From: Bacillota bacterium
Lineage (GTDB): Bacteria; Bacillota; Clostridia; Acetivibrionales; JAKOSZ01
DNA length: 6,373 nucleotides
Direction: 5' to 3'
Assembly (NCBI GenBank): GCA_029776555.1
Contig: JAKOSZ010000016.1
Coordinates: 1 to 6,373, forward strand
Part shown: positions 1-6,177 of the stretch, in pieces
Layout of the letters: each line of letters starts with the position of its first letter
Position numbering within the stretch: position 1 is the first letter of the stretch
Notes under the pieces: model-generated
Told to the model about the DNA's origin: nothing
Databases searched by the model: none
Seen by the model: only the letters and a program-made list of their open reading frames with translations
Program-made: the position numbers and the translations under genes

Positions 1-1535
1 ATGCCAACTGCAGGGATCTCATTGCCCTGAAAAACTCCATTGCCCGGCTTCCCGGCGTAAAAAAGGCCCTCTCCTCCTTGAACTCGGCCTTAAACAGGAA
101 GATTTTCGATGAACTGGATACCCTGGACGACGTTTTTATGCTCATAGAAAGCTCCATAGTGGACGACCCGCCGGTGTCGGTCAGGGAGGGGGGCATAATA
201 AAAAGCGGTTACAACGCGGAGGTTGACAGGCTCAGGAAGGCGTCTACGGCGGGGAAAGAGTGGATTGTCCGCTTTGAAAGCGAAGAGAGGGAAAGGACCG
301 GGATTAAGAACCTGAAAGTGGGTTACAACAAGGTTTTCGGCTACTATATTGAGGTGACCAGGTCCTACTACTCAATGGTGCCGGAGGATTACATACGAAA
401 ACAAACCCTTGCCAACTGCGAGAGGTACATAACCGGCAGTCTGAAAGAAATCGAGGACGAAATACTCGGCGCCGAGGAAAAGGTGGTGGAGCTGGAATAC
501 CAGCTCTTTACCCAGGTCAAAGACCAGATTGCCTCCCAGGTGGGAAGGATTAAAAAAGCAGCGGCGTGCGTGGCAATGACAGATGTCATATGCTCCCTGG
601 CCGAAGCGGCCGATAAAGAGGGTTATTGCAGGCCTGAAGTCAACGAAGGCGGAAAGATAGAAATCCTGGACGGCAGACACCCGGTAGTGGAAAAGAGCAT
701 CGAGGGAGGAAGCTTTGTCCCCAACGACGCCTTTTTGGACTGGGACGAGAACCGGGTTTTGATCATCACCGGACCCAATATGGCAGGGAAGTCTACATAT
801 ATCCGCCAGGTGGCTTTAATCGTCCTTATGGCCCAGGTGGGCAGTTTTGTGCCTGCCAGGGAGGCGAGGATAGGCATAGTGGACAGGATATTCACCAGGG
901 TGGGCGCATCCGACGACCTGGCTTCGGGGCAGAGCACTTTCATGGTTGAAATGTCGGAAGTGGCCAACATCATCAGGAATGCCACCAAAAGAAGCCTTTT
1001 GATCCTGGACGAGGTGGGGAGGGGAACCAGCACCTTTGACGGCTTAAGCATTGCCTGGTCGGTGGTGGAGTATATAAGCGACCCGGAAAAACTGGGCGCC
1101 AGGACCCTTTTCGCCACCCACTACCATGAGCTTACCCAGCTGGAAGGGAAATTGAGCGGAATAAGGAATTACTGCATGCTGGCCGAGGAAAGAGGGGAAG
1201 ACATCGTATTCATGCGTAAGGTGGTCCGGGGGGGAGCCGACGACAGCTACGGCATACATGTGGCGAAACTGGCCGGAATTCCATACCAGGTACTGGAGAG
1301 AGCCCGGGAGATCCTTGAGGAGCTGGAAAACTTAAGTATAAGCAAGAGGGGAGTAAGGCCGAAGAAACAAAAGGCCCATATAGACGGACAGCTGGATTTG
1401 TTTGCCTTTAGCCGGGAAGCCAAAGTGAACAGGGAACTGGTACATGAAATTAAAAACCTTGACATACAGAACATGACTCCCATAGAGGCGCTAAATACGC
1501 TCTACAGGCTGCAGCATAAGGCCATGGACACGTAA
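1..1535 (+). CDS. mutS: DNA mismatch repair ATPase MutS (5' partial)
   Basis: MutS binds mismatches and small loops in DNA and recruits MutL. The reading frame is open from base 3, so the gene enters from outside the window; a TTG at 78 is an internal Leu codon, because the residues before it (CRDLIALKNSIARLPGVKK) are typical MutS core domain. About 510 residues are visible. Against a usual length of 850-880, the N-terminal mismatch-binding and connector domains are missing. Visible in order: the rest of the lever/core, the clamp (about 200-560), then the ABC-type ATPase with Walker A GPNMAGKS (771-794), signature region DDLASGQSTF (about 913-942), Walker B LLILDEVGRGTS (about 997-1032) and the FATHYHEL switch (about 1108-1131). 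The C-terminus has QLDLF (1389-1403), which fits the sliding-clamp-binding consensus, and a final helical segment (LTPxEAL-like MTPIEALNTLYRL) resembling the tetramerisation tail. The ATPase motifs are intact. mutL follows after 21 bases, so the two are probably co-transcribed. Confidence 0.97.
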   Translation, partial: ANCRDLIALKNSIARLPGVKKALSSLNSALNRKIFDELDTLDDVFMLIESSIVDDPPVSVREGGIIKSGYNAEVDRLRKASTAGKEWIVRFESEERERTGIKNLKVGYNKVFGYYIEVTRSYYSMVPEDYIRKQTLANCERYITGSLKEIEDEILGAEEKVVELEYQLFTQVKDQIASQVGRIKKAAACVAMTDVICSLAEAADKEGYCRPEVNEGGKIEILDGRHPVVEKSIEGGSFVPNDAFLDWDENRVLIITGPNMAGKSTYIRQVALIVLMAQVGSFVPAREARIGIVDRIFTRVGASDDLASGQSTFMVEMSEVANIIRNATKRSLLILDEVGRGTSTFDGLSIAWSVVEYISDPEKLGARTLFATHYHELTQLEGKLSGIRNYCMLAEERGEDIVFMRKVVRGGADDSYGIHVAKLAGIPYQVLERAREILEELENLSISKRGVRPKKQKAHIDGQLDLFAFSREAKVNRELVHEIKNLDIQNMTPIEALNTLYRLQHKAMDT

Positions 1536-1556
1536 AAAACACAGGGGGAGCCGGGT

Positions 1557-3455
1557 ATGGGAAGAATCGGGATACTGGATGAGAGTACATACAACAAAAT
1601 AGCGGCCGGTGAGGTAGTAGAAAGGCCTGCCTCCGTAGTTAAGGAACTGGTGGAAAACTCCATGGACGCGGGGGCCAGTGCCGTATCGGTGGAAATAAAA
1701 AACGGGGGCATATCATTTATCCGGGTGGTGGACAACGGCTCAGGCATGGACGAGGATGACGCCCGCCTTGCCTTTGAAAGGCATGCCACCAGCAAAATTA
1801 AGACCCTGGATGACCTCTATTCGATAAGGACGCTGGGATTCCGCGGCGAGGCCCTGACCAGTATCGCGGCGGTTTCGAAAGTGGAGCTCAACACCAGGAC
1901 AAGGGAGAACACCCGCGGCAGCCGTATTGAGATTCACGGGGGCAAGGTAATAGACATAAGGCCCGCCGGATGTCCGGCCGGCACTTCCATAACCGTGAGA
2001 GAGCTTTTCTACAACACCCCTGCCAGGTATAAGTTTTTAAAAAAGGACGCCACTGAAGCCGGCCATGTGTCGGACATCATGAACCGCTTTGCCCTGGCCA
2101 GGCCCGACATATCCTTTAAGCTTGTAAACAACGGCGTTACGGTGCTCCACACCCCGGGCAACAGCGACCTTAAAAGTGCCATATTTTCTGTCTATGGCAG
2201 TGAAGCAGCTAGAAACATAGCTGAAATTGACTACAGCGACAAATTTATAAAGGTGTGGGGATATGCCGGAAAGCCGGAACTGGCCAAGGCCAGCAGGAAC
2301 TACCAGTCGGTTTTTGTAAACGGGCGCTACGTGAAGAGCAGACTGGTTTTTTCCGCCATTGACACGGCTTACGAGACCGCGCTGATGAAAAACAGGTACG
2401 CTTTTGTGGTGCTGCACATGGAATTAAACCCCATGCTGGTGGATGTAAACGTCCACCCCACCAAGATAGAGATCAAGTTCTCAGAGGAGCAGGAGATTTT
2501 CAAAAGCCTGTACCATGCCATAGTATCGGCCCTTCAGCAGGCCGACGGCATACGGCAGATTGAAATAGGCGGCGGCAAAAAGGACGCTTTCAGGTTTTCA
2601 GGGGCCGGTTCCCGGAGTTCCGACCATGTGCAAGGCGCGTTTCCGCCTGCTGCCTTAAGGCTTCCTGAGAGGGACGGCAGCAGAAGCGCCCCTGTGGAGG
2701 ACCCCTGTGGAAGCCCGGGTATGGCCGGGAGGCCGGTCCCCGGCGGGAGCAGGAGCACAGGCTTCAAGGAAGGCGGGCATGGATTGGATGAGCTTAAGGC
2801 TTCCCCGGAAGAGGAAGCCACGGGCAGGGTCAGCGAAAAACAGGATGAGGACTACCGGGCCGGCGGCGCATTTTCGGCAAAAAAGATAGTAGGCCAGGTT
2901 TTTTCTACATACATTATACTGGAAGGAGAAGGGGAGCTTATCCTGGTGGACCAGCACGCGGCCCATGAGAGGATAGTGTTTGAAAGGCTGAAAAAGAAGT
3001 TTCATGAAAAGACCGAGCTTTCGCAGGCCCTTCTCTCCCCGCCGGTAATAAGGCTGACCGATATTGAAATCAAATTGCTCCAGGAGGAAAAAGACTTTTT
3101 TAACTCCCTGGGTTTTGACTATGAAGATTTTGGAAATAATTCTATAATACTAAGGGCTGTGCCCTATGAATGCGCCCTGGAGGAGAGCGGGGAGCTTTTC
3201 CTTGACGTACTGGGCAGGGTTCTTTCAGCAGGCATAAGAGACGAAAACAGGGTGAAGGTTGCGGAGGACGCCTTTTACCAGATGGCCTGCAAAAGCGCCG
3301 TAAAAGCCAACAAAAGGCTGAGCGGCGATGAAATTAAAGCTCTTCTTGAGCAGCTGGACAGTTTGGATTATCCCTTTACCTGCCCCCACGGGCGGCCAGT
3401 TGCCATCAGGTTTTCAAAAAATGACCTGGAGAGAATGTTTAAAAGGAAGCTGTAA
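1557..3455 (+). CDS. mutL: DNA mismatch repair protein MutL (endonuclease type)
   Basis: MutL couples mismatch recognition by MutS to strand incision. The protein has 632 residues, normal for Firmicutes. The N-terminal GHKL ATPase shows KIAAGEVVERPASVVKELVEN with the expected catalytic Glu30 and metal-binding Asn34, the DNGSGM motif at 59-64, GFRGEAL at 94-100 and the ELFYNTPARYKFLK segment. A linker of about residues 335-440, rich in Gly, Ser, Arg, Pro and Glu, is poorly conserved as usual. The C-terminal dimerisation domain has the metal-dependent nicking motif DQHAAHERIVFE at 465-476, matching DQHA(X)2E(X)4E, plus ACKSAVKA (577-584) and CPHGRP (609-614). These mark the methyl-independent class that works without MutH. 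QALLSP (490-495) resembles the clamp-binding peptide of Bacillus MutL. The ATG at 1557 is preceded by AGGGGGAG (about 1543-1550). miaA follows after 8 bases. Confidence 0.98.
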   Translation: MGRIGILDESTYNKIAAGEVVERPASVVKELVENSMDAGASAVSVEIKNGGISFIRVVDNGSGMDEDDARLAFERHATSKIKTLDDLYSIRTLGFRGEALTSIAAVSKVELNTRTRENTRGSRIEIHGGKVIDIRPAGCPAGTSITVRELFYNTPARYKFLKKDATEAGHVSDIMNRFALARPDISFKLVNNGVTVLHTPGNSDLKSAIFSVYGSEAARNIAEIDYSDKFIKVWGYAGKPELAKASRNYQSVFVNGRYVKSRLVFSAIDTAYETALMKNRYAFVVLHMELNPMLVDVNVHPTKIEIKFSEEQEIFKSLYHAIVSALQQADGIRQIEIGGGKKDAFRFSGAGSRSSDHVQGAFPPAALRLPERDGSRSAPVEDPCGSPGMAGRPVPGGSRSTGFKEGGHGLDELKASPEEEATGRVSEKQDEDYRAGGAFSAKKIVGQVFSTYIILEGEGELILVDQHAAHERIVFERLKKKFHEKTELSQALLSPPVIRLTDIEIKLLQEEKDFFNSLGFDYEDFGNNSIILRAVPYECALEESGELFLDVLGRVLSAGIRDENRVKVAEDAFYQMACKSAVKANKRLSGDEIKALLEQLDSLDYPFTCPHGRPVAIRFSKNDLERMFKRKL

Positions 3456-3463
3456 GGTGAATC

Positions 3464-4417
3464 ATGGAATACAGAGGGAAAAAGGTACTGGTTATACTGG
3501 GGCCGACGGCTACCGGCAAAACAAGCGTTTCTATATGCCTTGCCCGGCAAATTGGCGGGGAAATAATTTCGGCTGACTCCATGCAGGTATACAGGTACAT
3601 GGACATAGGAACGGCAAAGGCCAGCGAGGAAGAGCGGATGGGAGTCAGGCACTACCTGATAGACGAGGTGGACCCCGACCAGGACTTCAGCGTGGCAAAG
3701 TTTCAAAGTCTTGCCCTTAAATATATTGAAGAGGTGTTCAGCAGGGGGAAAATTCCTATAGTGGTCGGGGGCACGGGACTGTACATAAACTCCCTGGTAC
3801 AAGGCTACGATTTTGCCGACATTGCCCCGAACAACCGGTTCAGGGAAAGGCTAAGAAGGCTGGCGGAGAAAAAGGGAAATTCTTACCTTCACGCTATCCT
3901 CAAAAAGGTGGACCCGGTCTCCGCTGAGAAAATACATGAAAACAACCTAAAAAGGGTAATAAGGGCCCTGGAGTTTTATAAGCACGCAAAGAAGCCAATT
4001 TCCCAGGAGCAGGGGCGCCTTGACTCCGGAAATGGGGAATACAGCTATATACTGATAGGCCTTACCATGGACAGAAAGAAGCTCTACGAGAGGATAAACC
4101 GGAGGGTGGACCTCATGGTGGAGAAAGGCCTGGAGGACGAAGTAAGAAGGCTTCTTGATATGGGCTACGGCAGGGAGCTGGTGTCCATGCAGGGCCTGGG
4201 ATATAAGGAAATGGCAGCATACCTGAGGGGCGAAGCCACTTCCCATGAGGCCGTAAACCTTATTAAGCGGAACACCAGGAGGTACGCCAAAAGGCAGGTG
4301 ACATGGTTTAAAAGGCTTAAGGACGTCTGCTGGATTGACGTGGAGGCGTTCAGAAACAAACTAGAAATAGTGGAAAATATTAAGCATTATATTGCAACAT
4401 ATGGAATTATCATTTAA
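3464..4417 (+). CDS. miaA: tRNA dimethylallyltransferase MiaA
   Basis: MiaA transfers a dimethylallyl group from DMAPP to N6 of adenosine 37 in tRNAs that read codons beginning with U, which stabilises codon pairing. The protein has 317 residues, a normal length. Visible motifs: P-loop GPTATGKT at 13-20, EIISADSMQVYR at 33-44 with the family's catalytic Asp38, GTAK at 49-52, HYLID at 63-67, GGTGLYI at 102-108, and the C-terminal QGLGYKEM and RNTRRYAKRQVTWFKR segments that contact tRNA. The ATG at 3464 lies 8 bases after the mutL stop. Its ribosome binding site AAGGTG (3454-3459) overlaps that stop codon, which suggests translational coupling. Placement after mutSL and before hfq is a common order in Firmicutes. 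Confidence 0.98.
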   Translation: MEYRGKKVLVILGPTATGKTSVSICLARQIGGEIISADSMQVYRYMDIGTAKASEEERMGVRHYLIDEVDPDQDFSVAKFQSLALKYIEEVFSRGKIPIVVGGTGLYINSLVQGYDFADIAPNNRFRERLRRLAEKKGNSYLHAILKKVDPVSAEKIHENNLKRVIRALEFYKHAKKPISQEQGRLDSGNGEYSYILIGLTMDRKKLYERINRRVDLMVEKGLEDEVRRLLDMGYGRELVSMQGLGYKEMAAYLRGEATSHEAVNLIKRNTRRYAKRQVTWFKRLKDVCWIDVEAFRNKLEIVENIKHYIATYGIII

Positions 4418-4502
4418 AATATGAGTTGATGAGTGTATTAGCCAGGAATTATATAGAGTTTAAGGCATATTAACAAAAACTATATATAGAGGAGGATTTT
4501 AA
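4418..4502 (+). promoter_or_regulatory. AT-rich miaA-hfq spacer with a weak candidate promoter
   Basis: This 85-base gap is clearly richer in A and T than the genes around it. A possible sigma-A promoter is TTGATG (4426-4431), an 18-base spacer and TATATA (4450-4455), each box matching four of six consensus bases. I see no convincing terminator after miaA, so hfq may be read both from the upstream operon and from its own start. The AGAGGAGG at 4488-4495, seven bases before the GTG at 4503, is a strong ribosome binding site and decides the non-ATG start. Confidence 0.35.
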
Positions 4503-4751
4503 GTGGTTAAGAGTAATATTAACTTACAGGATGTCTTTCTCAATCAAGTGCGAAAAGAAAAAATCCCCGTAACTGTCTACCTTACAAACGGGTTCCAGCT
4601 TAAAGGAGTTGTAAAAGGTTTTGACAACTTTACTGTTGTCTTGGATAGTGACGGAAGACAGCAGTTAATCTATAAACACGCTATTTCTACCGTTAGCCCT
4701 ATGAAGATAGTCAACCTCATATTTAACGACAACAAGACAGAACAAGGCTGA
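4503..4751 (+). CDS. hfq: RNA chaperone Hfq
   Basis: Hfq is a hexameric Sm-like RNA-binding protein that can pair small RNAs with mRNAs. The 82-residue product begins at GTG 4503, seven bases after AGAGGAGG. The Sm fold is complete. Positions equivalent to the proximal-face residues of the E. coli protein are present: Gln9, Asp10, Phe40-Asp41, Phe43 and the YKHA motif at 57-60. TNGFQLKG (28-35) and GFDNFTVVL (39-47) form Sm motif 1, and YKHAISTVSP is Sm motif 2. The rim sequence is RKEK (17-20), carrying three basic residues where E. coli has RRER. The C-terminal tail is short, as in other Firmicutes. It converges on lexA across a shared terminator. Confidence 0.98.
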   Translation: MVKSNINLQDVFLNQVRKEKIPVTVYLTNGFQLKGVVKGFDNFTVVLDSDGRQQLIYKHAISTVSPMKIVNLIFNDNKTEQG

Positions 4752-4790
4752 GGTATGGCGGAAAGACAAGGGATATTAATCCTGTTTCCA

Positions 4791-4823
4791 GAAAAGGGGC
4801 TGATTTTAACGCAGCCCTTTTTC
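4791..4823. terminator. Bidirectional terminator between hfq and lexA
   Basis: An inverted repeat GAAAAGGGGCTG (4791-4802) and CAGCCCTTTTTC (4812-4823) forms a 12-pair stem with one G-T wobble and a 9-base loop. On the plus strand the GC core is followed by five T residues, fitting rho-independent termination after hfq. On the minus strand the same stem ends CAGCCCCTTTT, which would end lexA transcription. The last base of the stem is the last base of the lexA stop codon. Confidence 0.85.
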
Positions 4824-5470
4824 TAGAATTTCCTGAATACGCCGATCACCTTTCCAAGGATGGACAGCGAATCCACGTCTCTTACAATGATGGGCTCGTA
4901 AAACCTGTTTTCAGGCTGAAGCCTGACATGGTCCTTTTCTTTGTGAAAAGTTTTCACGGTGGCCTCATCACCGACGAGGGCAACGATAATATCGCCGTTT
5001 TGAGCAGTAGACTGCTGGTTTACGAATATATAATCGCCGTCAAGGATTCCCGCTTCCATCATGCTGTCGCCTTTGACCTTCAGCATGAAAACATTGTTTC
5101 CGTTGACAAACTCGGCCGGAAGAGGGAAGGTGTCCTCAATGTTTTCCACCGCCAGAATGGGCTGCCCTGCGGTTACCTTGCCCACTATGGGCACTTCCAC
5201 CGTCTGTTTCCTCAAGTAATGGGGCCTTCCCTGGTGGTCCTTCACTGGAGAAGGCCTGTGAACCACCTTAATGGCTCTCGGTTTAGTAGGGTCCTTCTGT
5301 ATGAGCCCGTATTCCTCAAGTTTCTCAAGATACCCGTGGACTGTTGAAGTGGACTTAAAGCCCACGGCTCTGCAGATCTCTCTGACCGAGGGCGGGTAGC
5401 CTTTTTCCGCCACCTGGGCGTTTACAAAATCGAGAATCTTCTGATGTTTTTCCGTAATCCTTTTTTGCAT
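4823..5470 (-). CDS. lexA: SOS repressor LexA
   Basis: LexA represses DNA-damage genes and cleaves itself when RecA forms filaments on single-stranded DNA. From the ATG at 5470 the protein has 215 residues. The N-terminal winged helix-turn-helix contains GYPPSVREICRAVGF (24-38) and STSTVHGYLEKLEEYGLI, ending in the typical DPTKPRAI. The cleavage site is Ala101-Gly102 in VGKVTAGQPI. The catalytic dyad is Ser136 in KGDSMMEAGI and Lys173 in EATVKTFHK, so self-cleavage should work. The frame extends to an ATG at 5485, but that start has no well-placed ribosome binding site, whereas GAGGTG (5478-5483) sits seven bases before 5470. It is divergent from the LysM gene and convergent with hfq. Confidence 0.97.
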   Translation of the reverse strand: MQKRITEKHQKILDFVNAQVAEKGYPPSVREICRAVGFKSTSTVHGYLEKLEEYGLIQKDPTKPRAIKVVHRPSPVKDHQGRPHYLRKQTVEVPIVGKVTAGQPILAVENIEDTFPLPAEFVNGNNVFMLKVKGDSMMEAGILDGDYIFVNQQSTAQNGDIIVALVGDEATVKTFHKEKDHVRLQPENRFYEPIIVRDVDSLSILGKVIGVFRKF

Positions 5471-5477
5471 GGATTTA

Positions 5478-5483
5478 CACCTC
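5478..5483 (-). promoter_or_regulatory. lexA ribosome binding site that decides the start
   Basis: On the minus strand this reads GAGGTG, seven bases before the ATG at 5470. The upstream in-frame ATG at 5485-5483 overlaps it, and the only purine-rich stretch before that ATG (AAAGGGA, 5504-5510) is 18 bases away, too far for normal initiation. Confidence 0.75.
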
Positions 5484-5513
5484 ATTTGCTTTTAAATGAA
5501 ACATCCCTTTTCT

Positions 5514-5541
5514 ATTATACCATTTTTTAAAAAAAATCAAA
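5514..5541 (-). promoter_or_regulatory. lexA promoter (extended -10)
   Basis: On the minus strand TATAAT occupies 5519-5514 and is preceded by TGG, giving an extended -10 TGNTATAAT. The -35 region is weaker: TTTGAT at 5541-5536 with a 16-base spacer, or TTGATT at 5540-5535 with 15. The extended -10 can compensate for this. The -35 area lies inside the LexA box at 5538-5551, so bound LexA should block RNA polymerase. Confidence 0.75.
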
Positions 5542-5551
5542 CTAATGTTCG
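5538..5551 (-). promoter_or_regulatory. LexA box at the lexA promoter
   Basis: On the minus strand the site reads CGAACATTAGTTTG. It fits CGAAC-N4-GTTYG, the outer pattern of the Firmicute LexA box, at every fixed position, though the inner four bases are not the usual alternating type. It overlaps the lexA -35 region, the expected arrangement for autorepression. Confidence 0.75.
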
Positions 5552-5569
5552 AAAAATGTTAATAAACTA

Positions 5570-5598
5570 TTGACACAGAACATGTGTTCCGTTAAGAT
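5570..5598 (+). promoter_or_regulatory. Promoter of the yneA-like gene
   Basis: A perfect -35 TTGACA (5570-5575) is followed by a 17-base spacer and TAAGAT (5593-5598, four of six matches). Transcription should start near 5605. The LexA box at 5578-5589 fills most of the spacer, so repression by LexA is expected. Confidence 0.82.
5578..5589 (+). promoter_or_regulatory. LexA box 1 of the yneA-like gene
   Basis: GAACATGTGTTC matches GAAC-N4-GTTC exactly and the inner bases fit the RNRY pattern. It lies between the -35 and -10 hexamers of the divergent gene. Confidence 0.9.
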
Positions 5599-5610
5599 TT
5601 TACTCAGGAA

Positions 5611-5622
5611 GAACATATGTTC
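5611..5622 (+). promoter_or_regulatory. LexA box 2 of the yneA-like gene
   Basis: GAACATATGTTC is a perfect 12-base palindrome and matches GAAC-N4-GTTC. Its centre is 33 bases from that of box 1, about three helical turns, so both sites face the same side of the DNA. It lies just after the expected transcription start and before the ribosome binding site. It also contains an ATG (5617) in frame with the gene, which is unlikely to be the translation start. Confidence 0.9.
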
Positions 5623-5637
5623 TATCGGAGGTGCTGT

Positions 5638-5925
5638 ATGCCAAACAGGTATCACTATGGAAAAAGGCCCGGCTTTTACCTCTTTACCGTCCTTTTGCTG
5701 GCCCTGGTTTTATGTTTTTCATTTGCCGTCAGGTCAAGAGGGTACAAAACACAGCGCTATGAGACAGTAACGGTGAAATACGGCGATACCCTCTGGGATA
5801 TTGCCGGCAGATTCAATAAGAAAGGGGACATCAGGCGCAGCGTTTTTGAAATAAAGAAGCTTAATAACCTTAAGACAAGCCGGATTTACCCGGGAGTGAA
5901 ACTAAAGGTGCCGGTGGAGGAGTAA
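5638..5925 (+). CDS. yneA: YneA-like SOS cell division inhibitor (membrane anchor plus LysM)
   Basis: The 95-residue product has a short basic N-terminus, one hydrophobic segment (about 13-31) and a LysM domain (about 42-93) with the typical YGDTLWDIAGRF start and YPGVKLKVP end. This is the build and size of Bacillus subtilis YneA, which delays septum formation after DNA damage; LysM domains bind peptidoglycan, so the domain should sit outside the membrane. The chosen ATG follows GGAGG (5627-5631) by six bases; an in-frame ATG at 5617 lies inside a LexA box and has no ribosome binding site. Position next to divergent lexA, with two LexA boxes at its promoter, supports the call. Family identity rests on architecture and context rather than close sequence similarity; a general LysM protein under SOS control is the alternative. 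Confidence 0.88.
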   Translation: MPNRYHYGKRPGFYLFTVLLLALVLCFSFAVRSRGYKTQRYETVTVKYGDTLWDIAGRFNKKGDIRRSVFEIKKLNNLKTSRIYPGVKLKVPVEE

Positions 5926-5962
5926 AATATGACCGCCGTCCTTCCGGCGGGCATATTTTACT
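5921..5962 (+). terminator. Terminator after the yneA-like gene
   Basis: A long hairpin pairs AGTAAAATATG (5921-5931) with CATATTTTACT (5952-5962) and CCGCCG (5933-5938) with CGGCGG (5945-5950), with one A-G mismatch and a 6-base loop. The A-rich and T-rich arms outside the GC core give the look of a terminator that works in either direction. The stop codon TAA (5923-5925) is inside the left arm. Confidence 0.85.
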
Positions 5963-6043
5963 TAAACAGCACGGTTTGTCAGTTTAAGGCAATGGCCAGG
6001 TCGTAAAGCGGCTTTAAGACTAGGATTTGTTGTTGAAACCTAG
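5961..6043. repeat. Cluster of short inverted repeats in the intergenic region
   Basis: Three inverted repeats follow one another. CTTAAAC (5961-5967) pairs with GTTTAAG (5982-5988) around 14 bases. TAAAGC (6004-6009) and GCTTTA (6011-6016) form a near-perfect 13-base palindrome. CTAGGATTT (6020-6028) pairs with AAACCTAG (6036-6043) with a bulged A and a 7-base loop. The last one overlaps the -35 box of the next promoter, so it could be an operator. No gene is evident here. Confidence 0.55.
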
Positions 6044-6061
6044 AAAAATTTAGTGTATAAT
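6033..6061 (+). promoter_or_regulatory. Strong sigma-A-type promoter for the 3' partial gene
   Basis: TTGAAA (6033-6038), a 17-base spacer and a perfect TATAAT (6056-6061) give a near-consensus promoter. Transcription should start near 6068, leaving a leader of about 110 bases before the ATG at 6178. Confidence 0.8.
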
Positions 6062-6086
6062 TAGGAAAAAGCAAGAAATTTGAAAA

Positions 6087-6130
6087 CGTGACACACAAAA
6101 TGACACTGTTTCCAGCACACCGTCGTGACA
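6087..6130. repeat. TGACA direct repeats in the leader of the 3' gene
   Basis: TGACA occurs at 6089-6093, 6101-6105 and 6126-6130; the first and third extend to CGTGACA (6087-6093 and 6124-6130). They lie downstream of the predicted transcription start and upstream of the ribosome binding site. Their role is unknown. They could be a regulator-binding cluster, part of an RNA structure, or chance. Confidence 0.4.
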
Positions 6131-6177
6131 ACAATCCTTGAAGAGTTACGGGTAAAAACGATTTAAGGGGGATAGTT

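Noticed and set aside
78..80. TTG as a possible start of a shortened MutS-like protein.
   Set aside because: The same frame is open upstream to base 3 and encodes conserved MutS residues there, so the gene is cut by the window edge rather than truncated.
2534..3005. Overlapping open frames opposite and within the mutL linker region.
   Set aside because: They arise from the GC-rich, low-complexity linker code of mutL and have compositionally biased, unrecognisable products.
4928..5347. Open frame of 139 codons on the plus strand opposite lexA.
   Set aside because: It is fully antisense to the well-supported lexA gene, has no promoter or ribosome binding site, and shows no recognisable motif.
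5617..5637. ATG at 5617 as the start of the LysM protein.
   Set aside because: It lies inside a perfect LexA box with no ribosome binding site at proper distance, while the ATG at 5638 follows GGAGG by six bases.
5986..6045. A stretch with GGCAA, GTCGTAAAGC and GACTAGG vaguely resembling a c-di-GMP-I (GEMM) riboswitch, tempting because the next gene may be PilZ-related.
   Set aside because: The first hairpin has no room to form, the closing strand that should pair with GGCAA is absent, and the segment lies mostly upstream of the predicted promoter, so it would not be in the downstream transcript.
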